Source of the DNA: Parvibaculum indicum
GTDB lineage: Bacteria > Pseudomonadota > Alphaproteobacteria > Parvibaculales > Parvibaculaceae
NCBI RefSeq assembly: GCF_011762095.1
Contig: NZ_JAASQO010000001.1
Location: 415,550-479,549 of the forward strand
Length of the DNA: 64,000 nt
Direction of reading: 5' to 3'
Under the pieces are notes generated by a model, which did no database searches, was not told the DNA's origin, and was given only the letters and a program-made list of their open reading frames with translations. Of this stretch, positions 27,189-36,510 are shown piece by piece. Made by a program: the position numbers and the translations under genes. The stretch's first letter is position 1. Each line of letters opens with the position of its first letter.

Positions 27189-28277
27189 ATGTTCGGCAAG
27201 TCTCTGAAATGGATTGGCGTCACCGCCGCAATGCTTGCAACGAGCGTACTTTTCCTTGTCTTCTTTGCTGTCGATGGTCACAAAGCCATCTGGTACTCGG
27301 TCGTTCCCGACTACCAATACATCGAAGCGAAAGTCGACCTCACGCTTGATGGCGAGCGAATGGAAATCAGCGCCGTTGGGCGCTGTCGTTGGCGGCAGGG
27401 CACGAACATTCAAGGTCAGTTCGACGGGAAAACAGGTTTCTACCTGACAGGCGGTGCCTTGGCCAAACGGCTATCCGATGGTCGTGGGCTGGTGGTGGTA
27501 CCACGCTCGTTTTGTGGCTACCTCGGACTAGCAGGGCTCAAAGGGAATACCTGGCAGCGTCTGTTGGGTAATCCGCTACGCGGATTCAATTTCCTGCTTC
27601 TGGACGATGCCGACGCGCCGCAAACAATCGAAATGCCGATCCTGCCGCATTATCCCAACCAACCTGGCGCACGGCTAGTCGTTCATAGTGTCGAATACCG
27701 CAAGCCTTCAGTCCCGAAAATTACCGATCCAACACGAGAGGTCGGCTGGCTGGAATGGCCCGACGAGAACGAAAAACGCCACAAAAAGGTGAAGGCGGAA
27801 AAACTTTGGATTGGATTATATGCCTCGGTGCTCCCACGAGAAACCTGGGAGCAAGTCGCACAGATACCGGACGTGTTCCGGGGCAGGACGACCCCTTCCG
27901 CAAACATGGAAGAGGACATTCGCAAGAAGTTCGGACACCTGAATATGAAGGGGCTCCCTTCATATAAAAACTGGCGAAAGATTGATGTGGTCGCTGAGGA
28001 TGGTGTGGTCCGTCTTTCGTCCGACACGCCCCCCTGGTGGATTACGCTGAGACGTGCTGACAGGCTCGACTACAAAGGGGTGCCCGGCTTGTGCCTGACT
28101 GAAAACTTCAAGAAACACTACAATTTCTCGCCCCCGCACGCTCTGGAGGTGAACGGAGAGCTGGTGGCGAAAGAAATCCCTAAGGGCGGTGGGATGGCAT
28201 TCGATCCGAACACCGGACTACTGATCGAAATCGGCAGCGCTTGCGCCATATCGAACAGAATTCTCAAGTCAAACTAG
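27189..28277 (+). CDS. Membrane-anchored protein of unknown function, paralogue B
   Basis: 362 aa, the same length as the preceding gene and clearly homologous: HKAIWYSVVPDYQYIEAKVD, LAKRLSDGRGLVVVP, REVGWLEWP, PPWWITL and TGLLIEIGSACAIS. Strong site AGGAGACAGCG before the ATG. One N-terminal membrane span (residues about 9-29). The pair looks like a tandem duplication that has since diverged. No known domain or catalytic motif is evident. Confidence 0.85.
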   Translation: MFGKSLKWIGVTAAMLATSVLFLVFFAVDGHKAIWYSVVPDYQYIEAKVDLTLDGERMEISAVGRCRWRQGTNIQGQFDGKTGFYLTGGALAKRLSDGRGLVVVPRSFCGYLGLAGLKGNTWQRLLGNPLRGFNFLLLDDADAPQTIEMPILPHYPNQPGARLVVHSVEYRKPSVPKITDPTREVGWLEWPDENEKRHKKVKAEKLWIGLYASVLPRETWEQVAQIPDVFRGRTTPSANMEEDIRKKFGHLNMKGLPSYKNWRKIDVVAEDGVVRLSSDTPPWWITLRRADRLDYKGVPGLCLTENFKKHYNFSPPHALEVNGELVAKEIPKGGGMAFDPNTGLLIEIGSACAISNRILKSN

Positions 28278-28401
28278 GCCAAATGACAAAGGCAAGCTTG
28301 AGCGCGCATTCAGAGCAGAACCGAGAAACAAAGATATCGTCTACTCGATCTCATTGCCCAAGTTTCTGGATTGAAAATTCCCCAAGCGGAGAGATGGAGC
28401 C

Positions 28402-29208
28402 ATGATCGATACAAGCTTAAAATGGGCGGGCGGCATTTTGGGCGTGGGCGCTGTGAGCCTCTTCCTTTTTGTCCTGGACCCGCCAGCTTTGAAAGAAGAA
28501 ACCTGCGCTAAAGCAGAGTCCCTCCGCGTTTCGATTGCCGGAGTTGAATTTCACTTCCCGTCTCCCCGCAATATCGACCTTCACGGGGAGATGGCCCCAG
28601 ATCGCGCACCCGGTGCTATTACGGATTACTGCCAAGGGACAAGCGAAGCGCCATTCATCATATCTTCCGCTCACCTACGGCCTCACCCGACGTTCAAACA
28701 CAACGACCTCCTTTATCGCCTCGGTTATATTTCCATCGATCAAAGCACCGATGAATCCGATGCCTACCTTCTTCACAACATCGAGTTGGCCCTTGCGTCG
28801 GGCGGCAGGCTGGAACCGGTTGTAGAAGCTCAGAATCTCCTGCTGGCAAAGGAGAAAGCAAAAGGCGCATCCCGGGAGCAATGGTATGCCACGGAAAAAC
28901 CGGGACTGTTCGGACGCCCGGCGGCGTTTCAATGCCGCATAGTGTCCAACTTCATGTCGGACGTGAAAGGGGACACCACCAAGTGGTGCGTCGCCTTTAT
29001 TCCGATAGCAAAAAACCTTCGGATCTCAGCCCTGTTTTTTGCAGCCCGCGCCCCATATCAGGAGTGGAACCTGCTGGTCGAGAATATCGAACGCTGGGTA
29101 CTCAGCAGGATTCCTCCGGACCAAACGGACAAGACCTACCTCTCATCGAAACCAAAATCGGTTTTCGATCTTCTCGAGACCTACACCGGCTCCCGGCCAC
29201 ACAAATAG
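28402..29208 (+). CDS. Membrane-anchored protein of unknown function, island gene 3
   Basis: 268 aa with an N-terminal hydrophobic segment (about residues 8-27, ILGVGAVSLFLFVLDPP) and a polar, probably periplasmic body containing a few Cys. Good site GGAGAGATGGAGCC upstream. It is not obviously homologous to the two preceding genes but has the same architecture, low GC and orientation, and ends the island 40 bases before the convergent IscU-like gene. Unknown function. Confidence 0.8.
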   Translation: MIDTSLKWAGGILGVGAVSLFLFVLDPPALKEETCAKAESLRVSIAGVEFHFPSPRNIDLHGEMAPDRAPGAITDYCQGTSEAPFIISSAHLRPHPTFKHNDLLYRLGYISIDQSTDESDAYLLHNIELALASGGRLEPVVEAQNLLLAKEKAKGASREQWYATEKPGLFGRPAAFQCRIVSNFMSDVKGDTTKWCVAFIPIAKNLRISALFFAARAPYQEWNLLVENIERWVLSRIPPDQTDKTYLSSKPKSVFDLLETYTGSRPHK

Positions 29209-29248
29209 ACGCAGCCGGGCCATGATCATGAGTCGATAGGAAAGCTTT

Positions 29249-29701
29249 TCAAACCTTCTCCGTCCCGGCCATCGCCTTGTCCACGGCATCTTCCACCGCG
29301 TCGAAGACGAGAAGCGTGGAGGCATGGCGGGCCTTGTAGTCGCGGACGGGCTCGAGGACTTCGAGATCCTTCCACTTGCCGCCATAAATCTCGCGCGGCG
29401 GCTCACCGCCCTCTTTCAGCATGGCCCGCATGGCCGCGCCGACCTCGTGGAGTTCTTCGGCGGTCGAGCCGATCACATGCCGCGCCATGATGGAGGATGA
29501 AGCCTGCCCCAGCGCGCAGGCCTTCACATCCGCGCCATAGGCGACCACCTTGTCGCCCTCCATCTTCACATCGACCGTCACCTTGGAACCGCAAAGCTTC
29601 GACACTTGCGTCGAGGACGCATCCGGCGCGTCGAGACGCTCGCAAAGCGGAATATCCGCCGCAAGTTCCAGAATGCGCTTGTTGTAGATGTCGTTCAGCA
29701 T
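29249..29701 (-). CDS. IscU/NifU-like iron-sulfur scaffold family protein
   Basis: 150 aa with the NifU N-terminal / SufU-like fold. Two of the usual cluster ligands are present: Cys37 (SKLCGSK) and Cys62 (ACALGQASSSI). The position of the third Cys reads KARHASTLL, with His126, and the Asp found after the first Cys of SufU is absent (CGS). It may be a variant scaffold, as in other alphaproteobacteria, or a Zn-binding protein. It lies 12 bases after cysS on the same strand. Confidence 0.88.
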   Translation of the reverse strand: MLNDIYNKRILELAADIPLCERLDAPDASSTQVSKLCGSKVTVDVKMEGDKVVAYGADVKACALGQASSSIMARHVIGSTAEELHEVGAAMRAMLKEGGEPPREIYGGKWKDLEVLEPVRDYKARHASTLLVFDAVEDAVDKAMAGTEKV

Positions 29702-29713
29702 GCGTCTAAAACC

Positions 29714-31123
29714 TCAGCCGGCGACCCGCCAGCTCGTGCCCTGCGGCCCATCCTCGATCTGGATACCGTTTTCCACCAGCTCGTCGCGAATGCGGTCGGC
29801 CTCGGCGAAATTCTTCTCCTTGCGCGCCGCATTGCGGGCGGCGATCAGCTTCTCGATTTCCTCAGCCTCTATATTGGGTCCGAGGCCCGCCCCTGCAAAC
29901 CATTCTTCCGGGTCCATCTGCAGCAGGCCGATCACGGCGCCTGCCCCAATAAGCTCGCTCTTGAGCTGCGCCCGCGTACCTAGGTCCGTCTCGCTATTGG
30001 CCCGCGAGGCGAGATCGAAAAGCACGGCCAGCGCCTTGGGCGTGTTGAGGTCGTCGCACAGCGCTTCCATGAAGACCGGCGGCACGCCGTCATTCGCGCC
30101 CCGCTCCGCCTTCACATCGGCAAGCCCCCGCAGCGCCCCGTAAAGCCGGTCGAGCATCCGCCGCGCCTGCGCAAGGCCCTCGGCGGTCCAGTCCAGCGGC
30201 TGGCGGTAATGGCCGTTCAGCAGCGCAAGGCGAATGGCCTCGCCCGGCGCTTCCTTGATGAGGTCGTGCACGAGCAGGACATTGCCGATCGACTTCGACA
30301 TCTTCTCCTTCTCGATATTCACGAAGCCGTTATGGAGCCAGAAGCGCGCAAAGGTCTTGCCGCCATGCGCGCATGTGCTCTGCGCCAGCTCGTTCTCGTG
30401 ATGCGGGAACTGAAGGTCGATGCCGCCGCCATGAATGTCGATGGTCTCGCCCAGATGCTTCTCGATCATCGCCGAGCATTCGATATGCCAGCCGGGCCGC
30501 CCGCGGCCCCAGGGGCTCTCCCAGCCGGGCTGGTCAGCGGCGGAGGGCTTCCAGAGCACGAAGTCCGCCGGATCCTTCTTGTAGGGCGCCACTTCCACCC
30601 GGGCGCCCGCGATCATGTCGTCCCGGTCCCGGCCCGACAGCGCGCCATATTCGGCATCGCTCGGCACGTTGAAGAGCACATGCCCGTCGGCCTCATAGGC
30701 ATGACCGCTCTCGACGAGACGCGAGATCATCGAAATCATGCCGTCGATGGTCTCGGTCGCCAGCGGCTCGATATCGGGCGACAGCACGCCGAGCGTCCCC
30801 ATGTCGGCGCGGTAGATGTCGGCATATTTCTCGGTGACCTCGGAGATGGGCACACCCTGCTCCGCCGCTGCCTTGATGATCTTGTCCTCGATATCGGTGA
30901 TGTTGCGCGCATAGACGACATGCGGGTAGAGGCGGCGCAGCAGCCGCGCCAGCACGTCGAACACCACGGCTGGCCGCGCATTGCCGATATGGGCGTAGTT
31001 GTAGACGGTGGGGCCGCAGACATACATCGTCACCCGCTGCGGATCGAGCGGCTCGAAGACCTCTTTCCGGCGGGTCAGCGAGTTGTAGAGGGTGAGCGTG
31101 TAGCTGCTTTTTTCAGAATTCAT
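29714..31123 (-). CDS. cysS: Cysteinyl-tRNA synthetase
   Basis: 469 aa from ATG 31123 (GGAG site; a GTG at 31135 is in frame but poorer). Class I synthetase charging tRNA-Cys. The HIGH signature is HIGN (45-48) after the Zn ligand Cys36 ([10 protein letters not shown]); a further Zn-site segment is HIECSAM; the KMSKS loop is intact ([11 protein letters not shown]). The C-terminal helical anticodon domain is complete. Confidence 0.98.
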   Translation of the reverse strand: MNSEKSSYTLTLYNSLTRRKEVFEPLDPQRVTMYVCGPTVYNYAHIGNARPAVVFDVLARLLRRLYPHVVYARNITDIEDKIIKAAAEQGVPISEVTEKYADIYRADMGTLGVLSPDIEPLATETIDGMISMISRLVESGHAYEADGHVLFNVPSDAEYGALSGRDRDDMIAGARVEVAPYKKDPADFVLWKPSAADQPGWESPWGRGRPGWHIECSAMIEKHLGETIDIHGGGIDLQFPHHENELAQSTCAHGGKTFARFWLHNGFVNIEKEKMSKSIGNVLLVHDLIKEAPGEAIRLALLNGHYRQPLDWTAEGLAQARRMLDRLYGALRGLADVKAERGANDGVPPVFMEALCDDLNTPKALAVLFDLASRANSETDLGTRAQLKSELIGAGAVIGLLQMDPEEWFAGAGLGPNIEAEEIEKLIAARNAARKEKNFAEADRIRDELVENGIQIEDGPQGTSWRVAG

Positions 31124-31305
31124 GAGGTGCTCCACCGGGCGGTAGGTCTCTTCTGCCCCGCCCTTCTGTGCCGTTGTTAAAGGAAGGGTTTTCCCCCCGC
31201 AAGGCCGCGATACCGGCGATCCGAATGGCGGTTTCCTGCGTCTAAAGAGGCGGGCCGGCCCTCCGTCTGGCCGCCACTTTGCGCCCAGTAAGAAACCTGC
31301 AAAAC

Positions 31306-31334
31306 TTGATAGCCAGTTTTCGCAAAGCTATATG
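31306..31334 (+). promoter_or_regulatory. Sigma-70-like promoter of folE
   Basis: TTGATA (31306-31311), a 17-base spacer and TATATG (31329-31334), in an AT-richer stretch. It would give a leader of about 170 bases, long enough to contain the structured RNA at 31415-31490. Confidence 0.5.
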
Positions 31335-31414
31335 CATCCTTTAGACGGTGTCACATCAACTACGGCATGGCATAAGACCCGTGCTTGATGGGCAAAATAG
31401 GTAGTTACGGCAAT

Positions 31415-31490
31415 GGATTAGCTGGAGCTGCCTATGACTTGAACCGGCAGGCGCCCGGCGCGAAAGCGGCGGGCATCGGCCGGGAAACCC
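31415..31490 (+). ncRNA. Candidate THF-II (folE motif) riboswitch in folE leader
   Basis: Structured leader 20 bases before the folE start. CTGCC (31428-31432) can pair with GGCAG (31446-31450). A second stem is 9 bp with one G-G mismatch: GCCCGGCGC (31453-31461), a GAAA tetraloop, GCGGCGGGC (31466-31474). THF-II riboswitches are known upstream of folE in alphaproteobacteria and sense tetrahydrofolate, so position and compact size fit. I could not match the consensus base by base, so the assignment rests mostly on context. An Infernal search with the Rfam THF-II model would decide. Confidence 0.5.
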
Positions 31491-31509
31491 CTAAAAGAGA
31501 TTGGTCGAA

Positions 31510-32142
31510 ATGGACATGAATCCGGTTGATGGGCTTCGGGCCCACAAAGAAGAAGAGCGTAACAAGGTGATCCAGAAGCCGAGCCGCGAAGAAGCCGAAG
31601 CCGCCGTACGTACCCTCATCGCATGGGCGGGCGACAACCCCGACCGCGAGGGCCTGCTGGACACGCCCGGCCGCGTGACCCGCGCCTATGAGGAATTTTT
31701 CGCCGGCTATCAGGAAGACCCCTACAAGGAGCTGGGCCGCACCTTCGAGGAGGTCGAGGGCTACCACGACATGGTGATGCTCAGGGATATCGACATCGAA
31801 TCCCATTGCGAACACCACATGGTGCCGATCCTGGGCCGCGCCCATGTCGCCTATGTGCCGACGCGCAAGGTGGTGGGCATTTCGAAGCTCGCCCGCGTGA
31901 TCGAGATTTTCGGCAAGCGCCTCCAGACGCAGGAAACCATGACGGCGCAGGTCGCCGACTGTATCAATCAGGCGCTGGAGCCGCAGGGCGTCGCCATCCT
32001 GATCGAGGCCAAGCATCAATGCATGACCACGCGCGGCGTGAAGAAGCCCGAAGTTGCGACCATCACCTCGCAATTCACCGGCGTCTTCCGCGAAGACCCG
32101 CGCATGGAAGCCCGCTTCATGCAGATGATCCGCGGATACTGA
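31510..32142 (+). CDS. folE: GTP cyclohydrolase I
   Basis: 210 aa from ATG 31510. It converts GTP to 7,8-dihydroneopterin triphosphate, the first step of folate synthesis. The Zn ligands Cys100 and His103 ([10 protein letters not shown]) and Cys171 (KHQCMTTRG) are present, as is the family signature [24 protein letters not shown] at 31501 and ATG 31516 are possible alternative starts. A structured leader lies just upstream and a terminator follows. Confidence 0.97.
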   Translation: MDMNPVDGLRAHKEEERNKVIQKPSREEAEAAVRTLIAWAGDNPDREGLLDTPGRVTRAYEEFFAGYQEDPYKELGRTFEEVEGYHDMVMLRDIDIESHCEHHMVPILGRAHVAYVPTRKVVGISKLARVIEIFGKRLQTQETMTAQVADCINQALEPQGVAILIEAKHQCMTTRGVKKPEVATITSQFTGVFREDPRMEARFMQMIRGY

Positions 32143-32172
32143 TACGGGGCCTTCAGTCCCCGCTTTGACATC

Positions 32173-32209
32173 AGGCCCCGCCCTTCATTGAATGGCGGGG
32201 CCTTTCATT
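32173..32209 (+). terminator. Rho-independent-like terminator after folE
   Basis: AGGCCCCGCC (32173-32182) and GGCGGGGCCT (32194-32203) form a perfect 10-bp stem with an 11-base loop, followed by TTCATTT. It sits between folE and hisI, 20 bases before the hisI start, so hisI probably has its own promoter or gets only read-through. Confidence 0.7.
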
Positions 32210-32222
32210 TCCGGAGCACGAA

Positions 32223-32654
32223 ATGAGCGATACCTATTTCAGTCCGCGAGGGGACAAGGCCGAGATGGAAGAAGGCCCGGGCTTTTCGCCGAAATTCGAC
32301 GCGGACGGCCTCATCACCGTCGTCACCACCGACGCGGAAACGGGCGACATTCTCATGGTCGCCTATATGAACGAGGAAGCCCTGACGAAAACCATCGAAA
32401 CCGGCGAAGCCTGGTACTGGAGCCGCTCGCGCGGCGAGCTCTGGCACAAGGGCGACACGAGCGGCCAGCTCCAGACGGTCGTTGAAATGCTGACCGATTG
32501 CGACCAGGACACGATCCAGCTCAGGGTAAAGGTCGGCGGCGATGGCGGCTGCTGCCATGTCGGCTACCGTTCCTGCTTCTATCGCCGGGTGCCGCTGAAA
32601 GACGAGGCGGGCAAGCCGCTCGCGCTCCAGCCCACCGGCGCACAGAAACTCTAG
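32223..32654 (+). CDS. hisI: Phosphoribosyl-AMP cyclohydrolase
   Basis: 143 aa, monofunctional (no HisE pyrophosphohydrolase domain). It opens the adenine ring of PR-AMP in histidine synthesis. Conserved residues: [18 protein letters not shown] (substrate loop, 65-81), metal sites TDCDQDTI (Asp92, Cys93, Asp94, Asp96) and [11 protein letters not shown] (Cys111, Cys118). Site CGGAGCACGAA precedes the ATG. Confidence 0.97.
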   Translation: MSDTYFSPRGDKAEMEEGPGFSPKFDADGLITVVTTDAETGDILMVAYMNEEALTKTIETGEAWYWSRSRGELWHKGDTSGQLQTVVEMLTDCDQDTIQLRVKVGGDGGCCHVGYRSCFYRRVPLKDEAGKPLALQPTGAQKL

Positions 32655-32718
32655 GCACCGCTCCCTTCGGCGATGGCCATTTTTCGCCTCAATGCACACA
32701 TAGGAAGGAAATGTTTGC

Positions 32719-33813
32719 GTGTCTTCCAGTGAGCCGTCCCCGATGAAACAGCCTTCCCCCACCTCCAGACGCCGTCCCGTCGTCGGCATCGCGCTCGGAG
32801 CGGGCGTCGCGCGCGGCTGGACGCATATCGGCGTCCTTCGCACACTGCGCAAGGCCGGTATCGAGCCCCACATCATTTCCGGCACCTCCATCGGGGCGCT
32901 GGTCGGCGGCTGCGAGGCGGCGGGCAAGCTCGACGTTCTGGAAGACTTCGCCCGCTCGCTCACAAGGCGGCGCATGCTGAGCCTGCTCGATTTCCGCTTC
33001 CGCTCCTCCGGCCTCATCGGCGATGCGAAGCTGCGCGAGATCATGCATACCCATCTCGCCGACCTGAACATCGAGGATATGGAACGCCGCTTCGTCGGCG
33101 TGGCGACCGAACTCACCACCGGCCACGAGCTCTGGCTGCATGAGGGCGGCCTCATCGACTCGATCCGCGCCTCCTATGCCCTGCCCGGCGTCTTCTCGCC
33201 CGTTTCGGTCGACGGCCGCTGGCTCATCGACGGCGCGCTGGTGAACCCGGTTCCCGTCTCCGTCGCCCGCGCGCTCGGCGCCCATGTGGTGATCGCGGTG
33301 AACCTCAATAACGATCCCTTCGACCCCTCGGGCCGGGCGCGCCATGTCGGCCGCCAGCCCGAACTCTATTACCGCTCGCCCGAGGAAGCGCGCTCCGACG
33401 ACGAGCTTCTCGAAGAGCTGGAGGAGGAACTGGAGGAAGAGGAACGCGCCAAGGGCCTGCGCCGCAATGGCGAGGGCGAGCCCGACAGCATGTCGGAACG
33501 CATTTACGACATGCTGTTCGGCTGGAGCCGCAAAAACAATGAAGAGCACGAGCTGATGAAGAAGGTCGTCGGGCGCGAAAGCCCGCGCGAACCCGGCATC
33601 GCTTCCGTCATGCTCGCCTCGCTCAATATCGTGACCGACCGCGTGGGCCGCATGCGCATGGCAAGCGACCCGCCCGACGTCATGATCGCGCCGCGCGTGG
33701 CGCATCTGAGCCTGCTGGATTTCGACCATGCGGAAGAGCTGATCGCCCATGGCGAGGAGGCCGCCGAAGAGGCGCTTCCCGTGATCCGCGAAGCGATCGA
33801 AATGGCCCGGTAG
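32719..33813 (+). CDS. Patatin-like phospholipase (RssA family)
   Basis: 364 aa from GTG 32719; ATG 32743 is an alternative. Serine hydrolase with a Ser-Asp dyad: oxyanion-hole GAGVARGWTHIGVL, nucleophile GTSIG (Ser57) and DGA (Asp171). The N-terminal 200 residues match RssA/NTE-type proteins. The C-terminal part has a very acidic coiled segment (ELEEELEEEERAKGL, about 233-250). Lipid substrate unknown; no signal peptide. Confidence 0.93.
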   Translation: MSSSEPSPMKQPSPTSRRRPVVGIALGAGVARGWTHIGVLRTLRKAGIEPHIISGTSIGALVGGCEAAGKLDVLEDFARSLTRRRMLSLLDFRFRSSGLIGDAKLREIMHTHLADLNIEDMERRFVGVATELTTGHELWLHEGGLIDSIRASYALPGVFSPVSVDGRWLIDGALVNPVPVSVARALGAHVVIAVNLNNDPFDPSGRARHVGRQPELYYRSPEEARSDDELLEELEEELEEEERAKGLRRNGEGEPDSMSERIYDMLFGWSRKNNEEHELMKKVVGRESPREPGIASVMLASLNIVTDRVGRMRMASDPPDVMIAPRVAHLSLLDFDHAEELIAHGEEAAEEALPVIREAIEMAR

Positions 33814-33819
33814 GAAAAC

Positions 33820-34248
33820 CTAGCCGTTGGCGATGTAAAGCTGCAGCGCTTCCTTCTCCATCACCGTTTCGGCAATGCGATGCTTCACCACATCGCCGAT
33901 GGAGATAATGCCGATCAGCCGTTCGTCCTCGATAACCGGCAGATGGCGGAAGCGGCCTTGCGTCATGGCATCCATGAGCTGTTCCGCCGTGTCCGACAGG
34001 CTGCAGGTTATGACCCTGGAGGTCATCACATCGCGGGCCGGGCGCTCCAGCGCCTCCTTCCCTTCCCGCGCAACCGCCTTGACGATATCGCGTTCGGAAA
34101 GGATGCCGAGCACACGCTCTCCCTCGGTCACCAGAACGGCGCCAATGCGGCGCTCGGTGAGTTCGCGCGCGACGTCGGCGACAGGCTTGTCCGGCCCGAC
34201 CGTCGACACTTCGTGGCCTTTTTCCTTCAGGATCGAGGCAACATTCAT
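33820..34248 (-). CDS. Tandem CBS-domain protein
   Basis: 142 aa from ATG 34248 with the strong site GGAGGAGTTGCC; a longer reading upstream is unlikely. Two CBS motifs: DVARELTERRIGAVLVTEGERVLGILSERDI and QLMDAMTQGRFRHLPVIEDERLIGIISIGDVV. Such stand-alone pairs bind adenine nucleotides and act as energy sensors. No partner enzyme adjoins. It converges on the patatin-like gene with a 6-base gap. Confidence 0.93.
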   Translation of the reverse strand: MNVASILKEKGHEVSTVGPDKPVADVARELTERRIGAVLVTEGERVLGILSERDIVKAVAREGKEALERPARDVMTSRVITCSLSDTAEQLMDAMTQGRFRHLPVIEDERLIGIISIGDVVKHRIAETVMEKEALQLYIANG

Positions 34249-34540
34249 GGCAACTCCTCCGTCCTCGCGGGCCCCGGATTCACGATCCCGGCCCGTGTTA
34301 CTGCCCCGTAGTCGGGCGTACCCGGCATTCCTCCCAAAACGCCGGATACTGCAGACAGCATCCCTCGAAATCATGATGCGGCATCACGCCGCACCAGGCA
34401 AGCGGTATGTTACAGAATGGTAAGATTGCCGTTGTACCCGACCTTTCCAAAGGTTGTTTTGACACTGGCGGTGCGCGGCCCGGATAATCCGCTCAAAATC
34501 ACCCCCGTCAGTTCGGGCAACCCCAGAGGCCCAATTCCAT

Positions 34541-35839
34541 ATGTGGCAGCGCTCTTACCTGCAAAGGCTCAAACGCGACATCGACCTCTGGATCGAACGC
34601 GGATGGGTGACGCCCGCCAACGCCGAAGCGATACTTGAGGAAGCCTCCCGAACGCCGGACACGCGGCGCACGCCCGCCATCCTTGCCATCCTCGGAGCGG
34701 TGCTGATCGGCTTCGCCGCCATGAGCTTCGTGGCCGCGAACTGGGCGGAGCTGTCCAAGCTGACCAAGCTCGCCCTGATCGGAACGGGCCTCGTGGCCGC
34801 CTATGGCGTCGCCTGGCAAACGGACCGGCGCGGGCATCCCGCCTTCGCGCAGGCCGCGCTTCTGACGGGCCTGTGCCTCTTCGGCGCGGCCATCATGCTG
34901 ATCGCCCAGATCTACCATATCCAGACGGACGATCCCGGCGGCGTCCTGGCCTGGTGCATCGCCGCGCTCGCCGCCGCGGCCATCCTGCCCTCGCGCCCCG
35001 CGCTGGCACTGGGCATGCTGCTCGCCGCCGTCTGGTCGGGCTTTGCCCATTCGCTCTATCCGCAGATCCCTCATCTCGGCTTCTTCCTGCCCTGGCTTTT
35101 TGCGCTGGCGCTGACCCTTCGCTTTTCCTGGGTCGCCGGCTTCCACCTCTGGATCGTCACGGGCTATGCATGGCTCGCCCTCAATGCCGGTCCCATCGGC
35201 GACTGGATGGGCGTCGGCCCGGCGGCCATTGCCGCGCTTGTCGTGCTCGATGCCATCGGGCTCTGGCTCGCCGCGCTCGCGCTCCGGAGCCGCCTGCCCC
35301 GCTTTGCCGACGTGGCCGAGGATTACGGCATCGTCGTCGCCTTCGCCGTTTTCTGGATCCTGCATGTCATCCCTGCCAATGAAGCAGGAACGGTAAACGG
35401 GCTCTGGATCGGTGTCGCCCTTGCCATGGCGCTTACCGTTCTGGCCATCGGCGCCGCTGCGCTGGCTCGGCACCGGCTGGAAGCCCGGCACGCCGTCGCG
35501 ATCGGCGGCATGTCGCTCGCTGCGCTCGCCTATCCGCCGCTGATGCATGTGATGGGCCCCGCCATCGAATGGATCTATTCGGCGGCGTTCCTGGCCCTTT
35601 CCGTCTGGCTCGTTTCCTACGGCACGTCGCGGCACAGCCGCTTCCTCGTCAATGGCGCTTTCGCGGCCTTCGCTGCCGAAGTGCTCTATCTCTACTTCGC
35701 AACCTTGGGCACCATGCTCGACACCGCGGCCTTCTTCCTGATCGGCGGCCTGCTGCTGATCGCGGGCAGCCTCTTCTTCGAAAGGCTGCGCCGCCGCATG
35801 GTGAAAGCGGCAAGCGAAGAAGAAGGAGCCGCGTCATGA
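34541..35839 (+). CDS. DUF2157 membrane protein
   Basis: 432 aa. A soluble N-terminal region of about 45 residues (SYLQRLKRDIDLWIERGWVTPANAEAILEEA, typical of DUF2157) is followed by 10-12 membrane helices. The next gene is a GDYXXLXY protein whose ATG overlaps this stop. The two families are commonly found together, so they probably form one membrane complex of unknown function. Confidence 0.9.
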   Translation: MWQRSYLQRLKRDIDLWIERGWVTPANAEAILEEASRTPDTRRTPAILAILGAVLIGFAAMSFVAANWAELSKLTKLALIGTGLVAAYGVAWQTDRRGHPAFAQAALLTGLCLFGAAIMLIAQIYHIQTDDPGGVLAWCIAALAAAAILPSRPALALGMLLAAVWSGFAHSLYPQIPHLGFFLPWLFALALTLRFSWVAGFHLWIVTGYAWLALNAGPIGDWMGVGPAAIAALVVLDAIGLWLAALALRSRLPRFADVAEDYGIVVAFAVFWILHVIPANEAGTVNGLWIGVALAMALTVLAIGAAALARHRLEARHAVAIGGMSLAALAYPPLMHVMGPAIEWIYSAAFLALSVWLVSYGTSRHSRFLVNGAFAAFAAEVLYLYFATLGTMLDTAAFFLIGGLLLIAGSLFFERLRRRMVKAASEEEGAAS

Positions 35840-36450
35840 CCGGCAGCAGACGTTTCGCCATCGGGCTCGGTGTGCTGCTCGCAGGCCAGATCGCCTTTCT
35901 GGGCTGGATGATCGCCGACCGCGTCAGCCTGCTCGGCTCGGACAAGGTCGTGACGCTGCGCACCATGCCGATAGACCCGCGCGACATCTTTCGCGGCGAC
36001 TATGTCGTGCTGCGCTACGACATCTCCGATATCGCGCTCACCGCCTACAAGGGCACGACCGACCTTGCCGAGGGCGACACCGTCTATGTGGAACTGGGCA
36101 AGGACAAGTCCGGCGAATGGAGACCCGTCGGTCTCGACACCAGGATGATGGAGCCGGCGGAGGGAAACCACATCATACGTGGACGGATCACTCATATCGA
36201 CAGGCGCAATCCAGGGCCGACGGCGGAGCGGAAAGAACCGCGCGAAGTGCCCTGCCCGTTTTGCGGCACAGCGCATATCGCCTATGGCATCGAAAGCTAT
36301 TTCGTGCCCGAAGGCGAAGGACGCGACATCGAAACCGCTCGCAATCGGGCGGAATTGACCGTCGACGTCGCGCTCGCCGACGACGGCGAAGCCGCCATCA
36401 AATCCCTCGGCATGGATGGCAAGACGATCTACAACGAGCCGTTGTTCTGA
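35836..36450 (+). CDS. GDYXXLXY domain protein
   Basis: 204 aa with an N-terminal membrane anchor (residues 7-26) and the family-defining motif GDYVVLRY (about 54-61), after PIDPRDIFR. A CPFC pair (near residue 139) in VPCPFCGTAHIAYG could bind a metal. Function unknown. Start ATGA overlap with DUF2157 shows translational coupling. Confidence 0.92.
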   Translation: MTGSRRFAIGLGVLLAGQIAFLGWMIADRVSLLGSDKVVTLRTMPIDPRDIFRGDYVVLRYDISDIALTAYKGTTDLAEGDTVYVELGKDKSGEWRPVGLDTRMMEPAEGNHIIRGRITHIDRRNPGPTAERKEPREVPCPFCGTAHIAYGIESYFVPEGEGRDIETARNRAELTVDVALADDGEAAIKSLGMDGKTIYNEPLF

Positions 36451-36510
36451 TCCGGTGCGACGCCTCCTGCCATAACGCCCTCCAAACGGGCATTGGCAGC
36501 AAGGGCAGCC

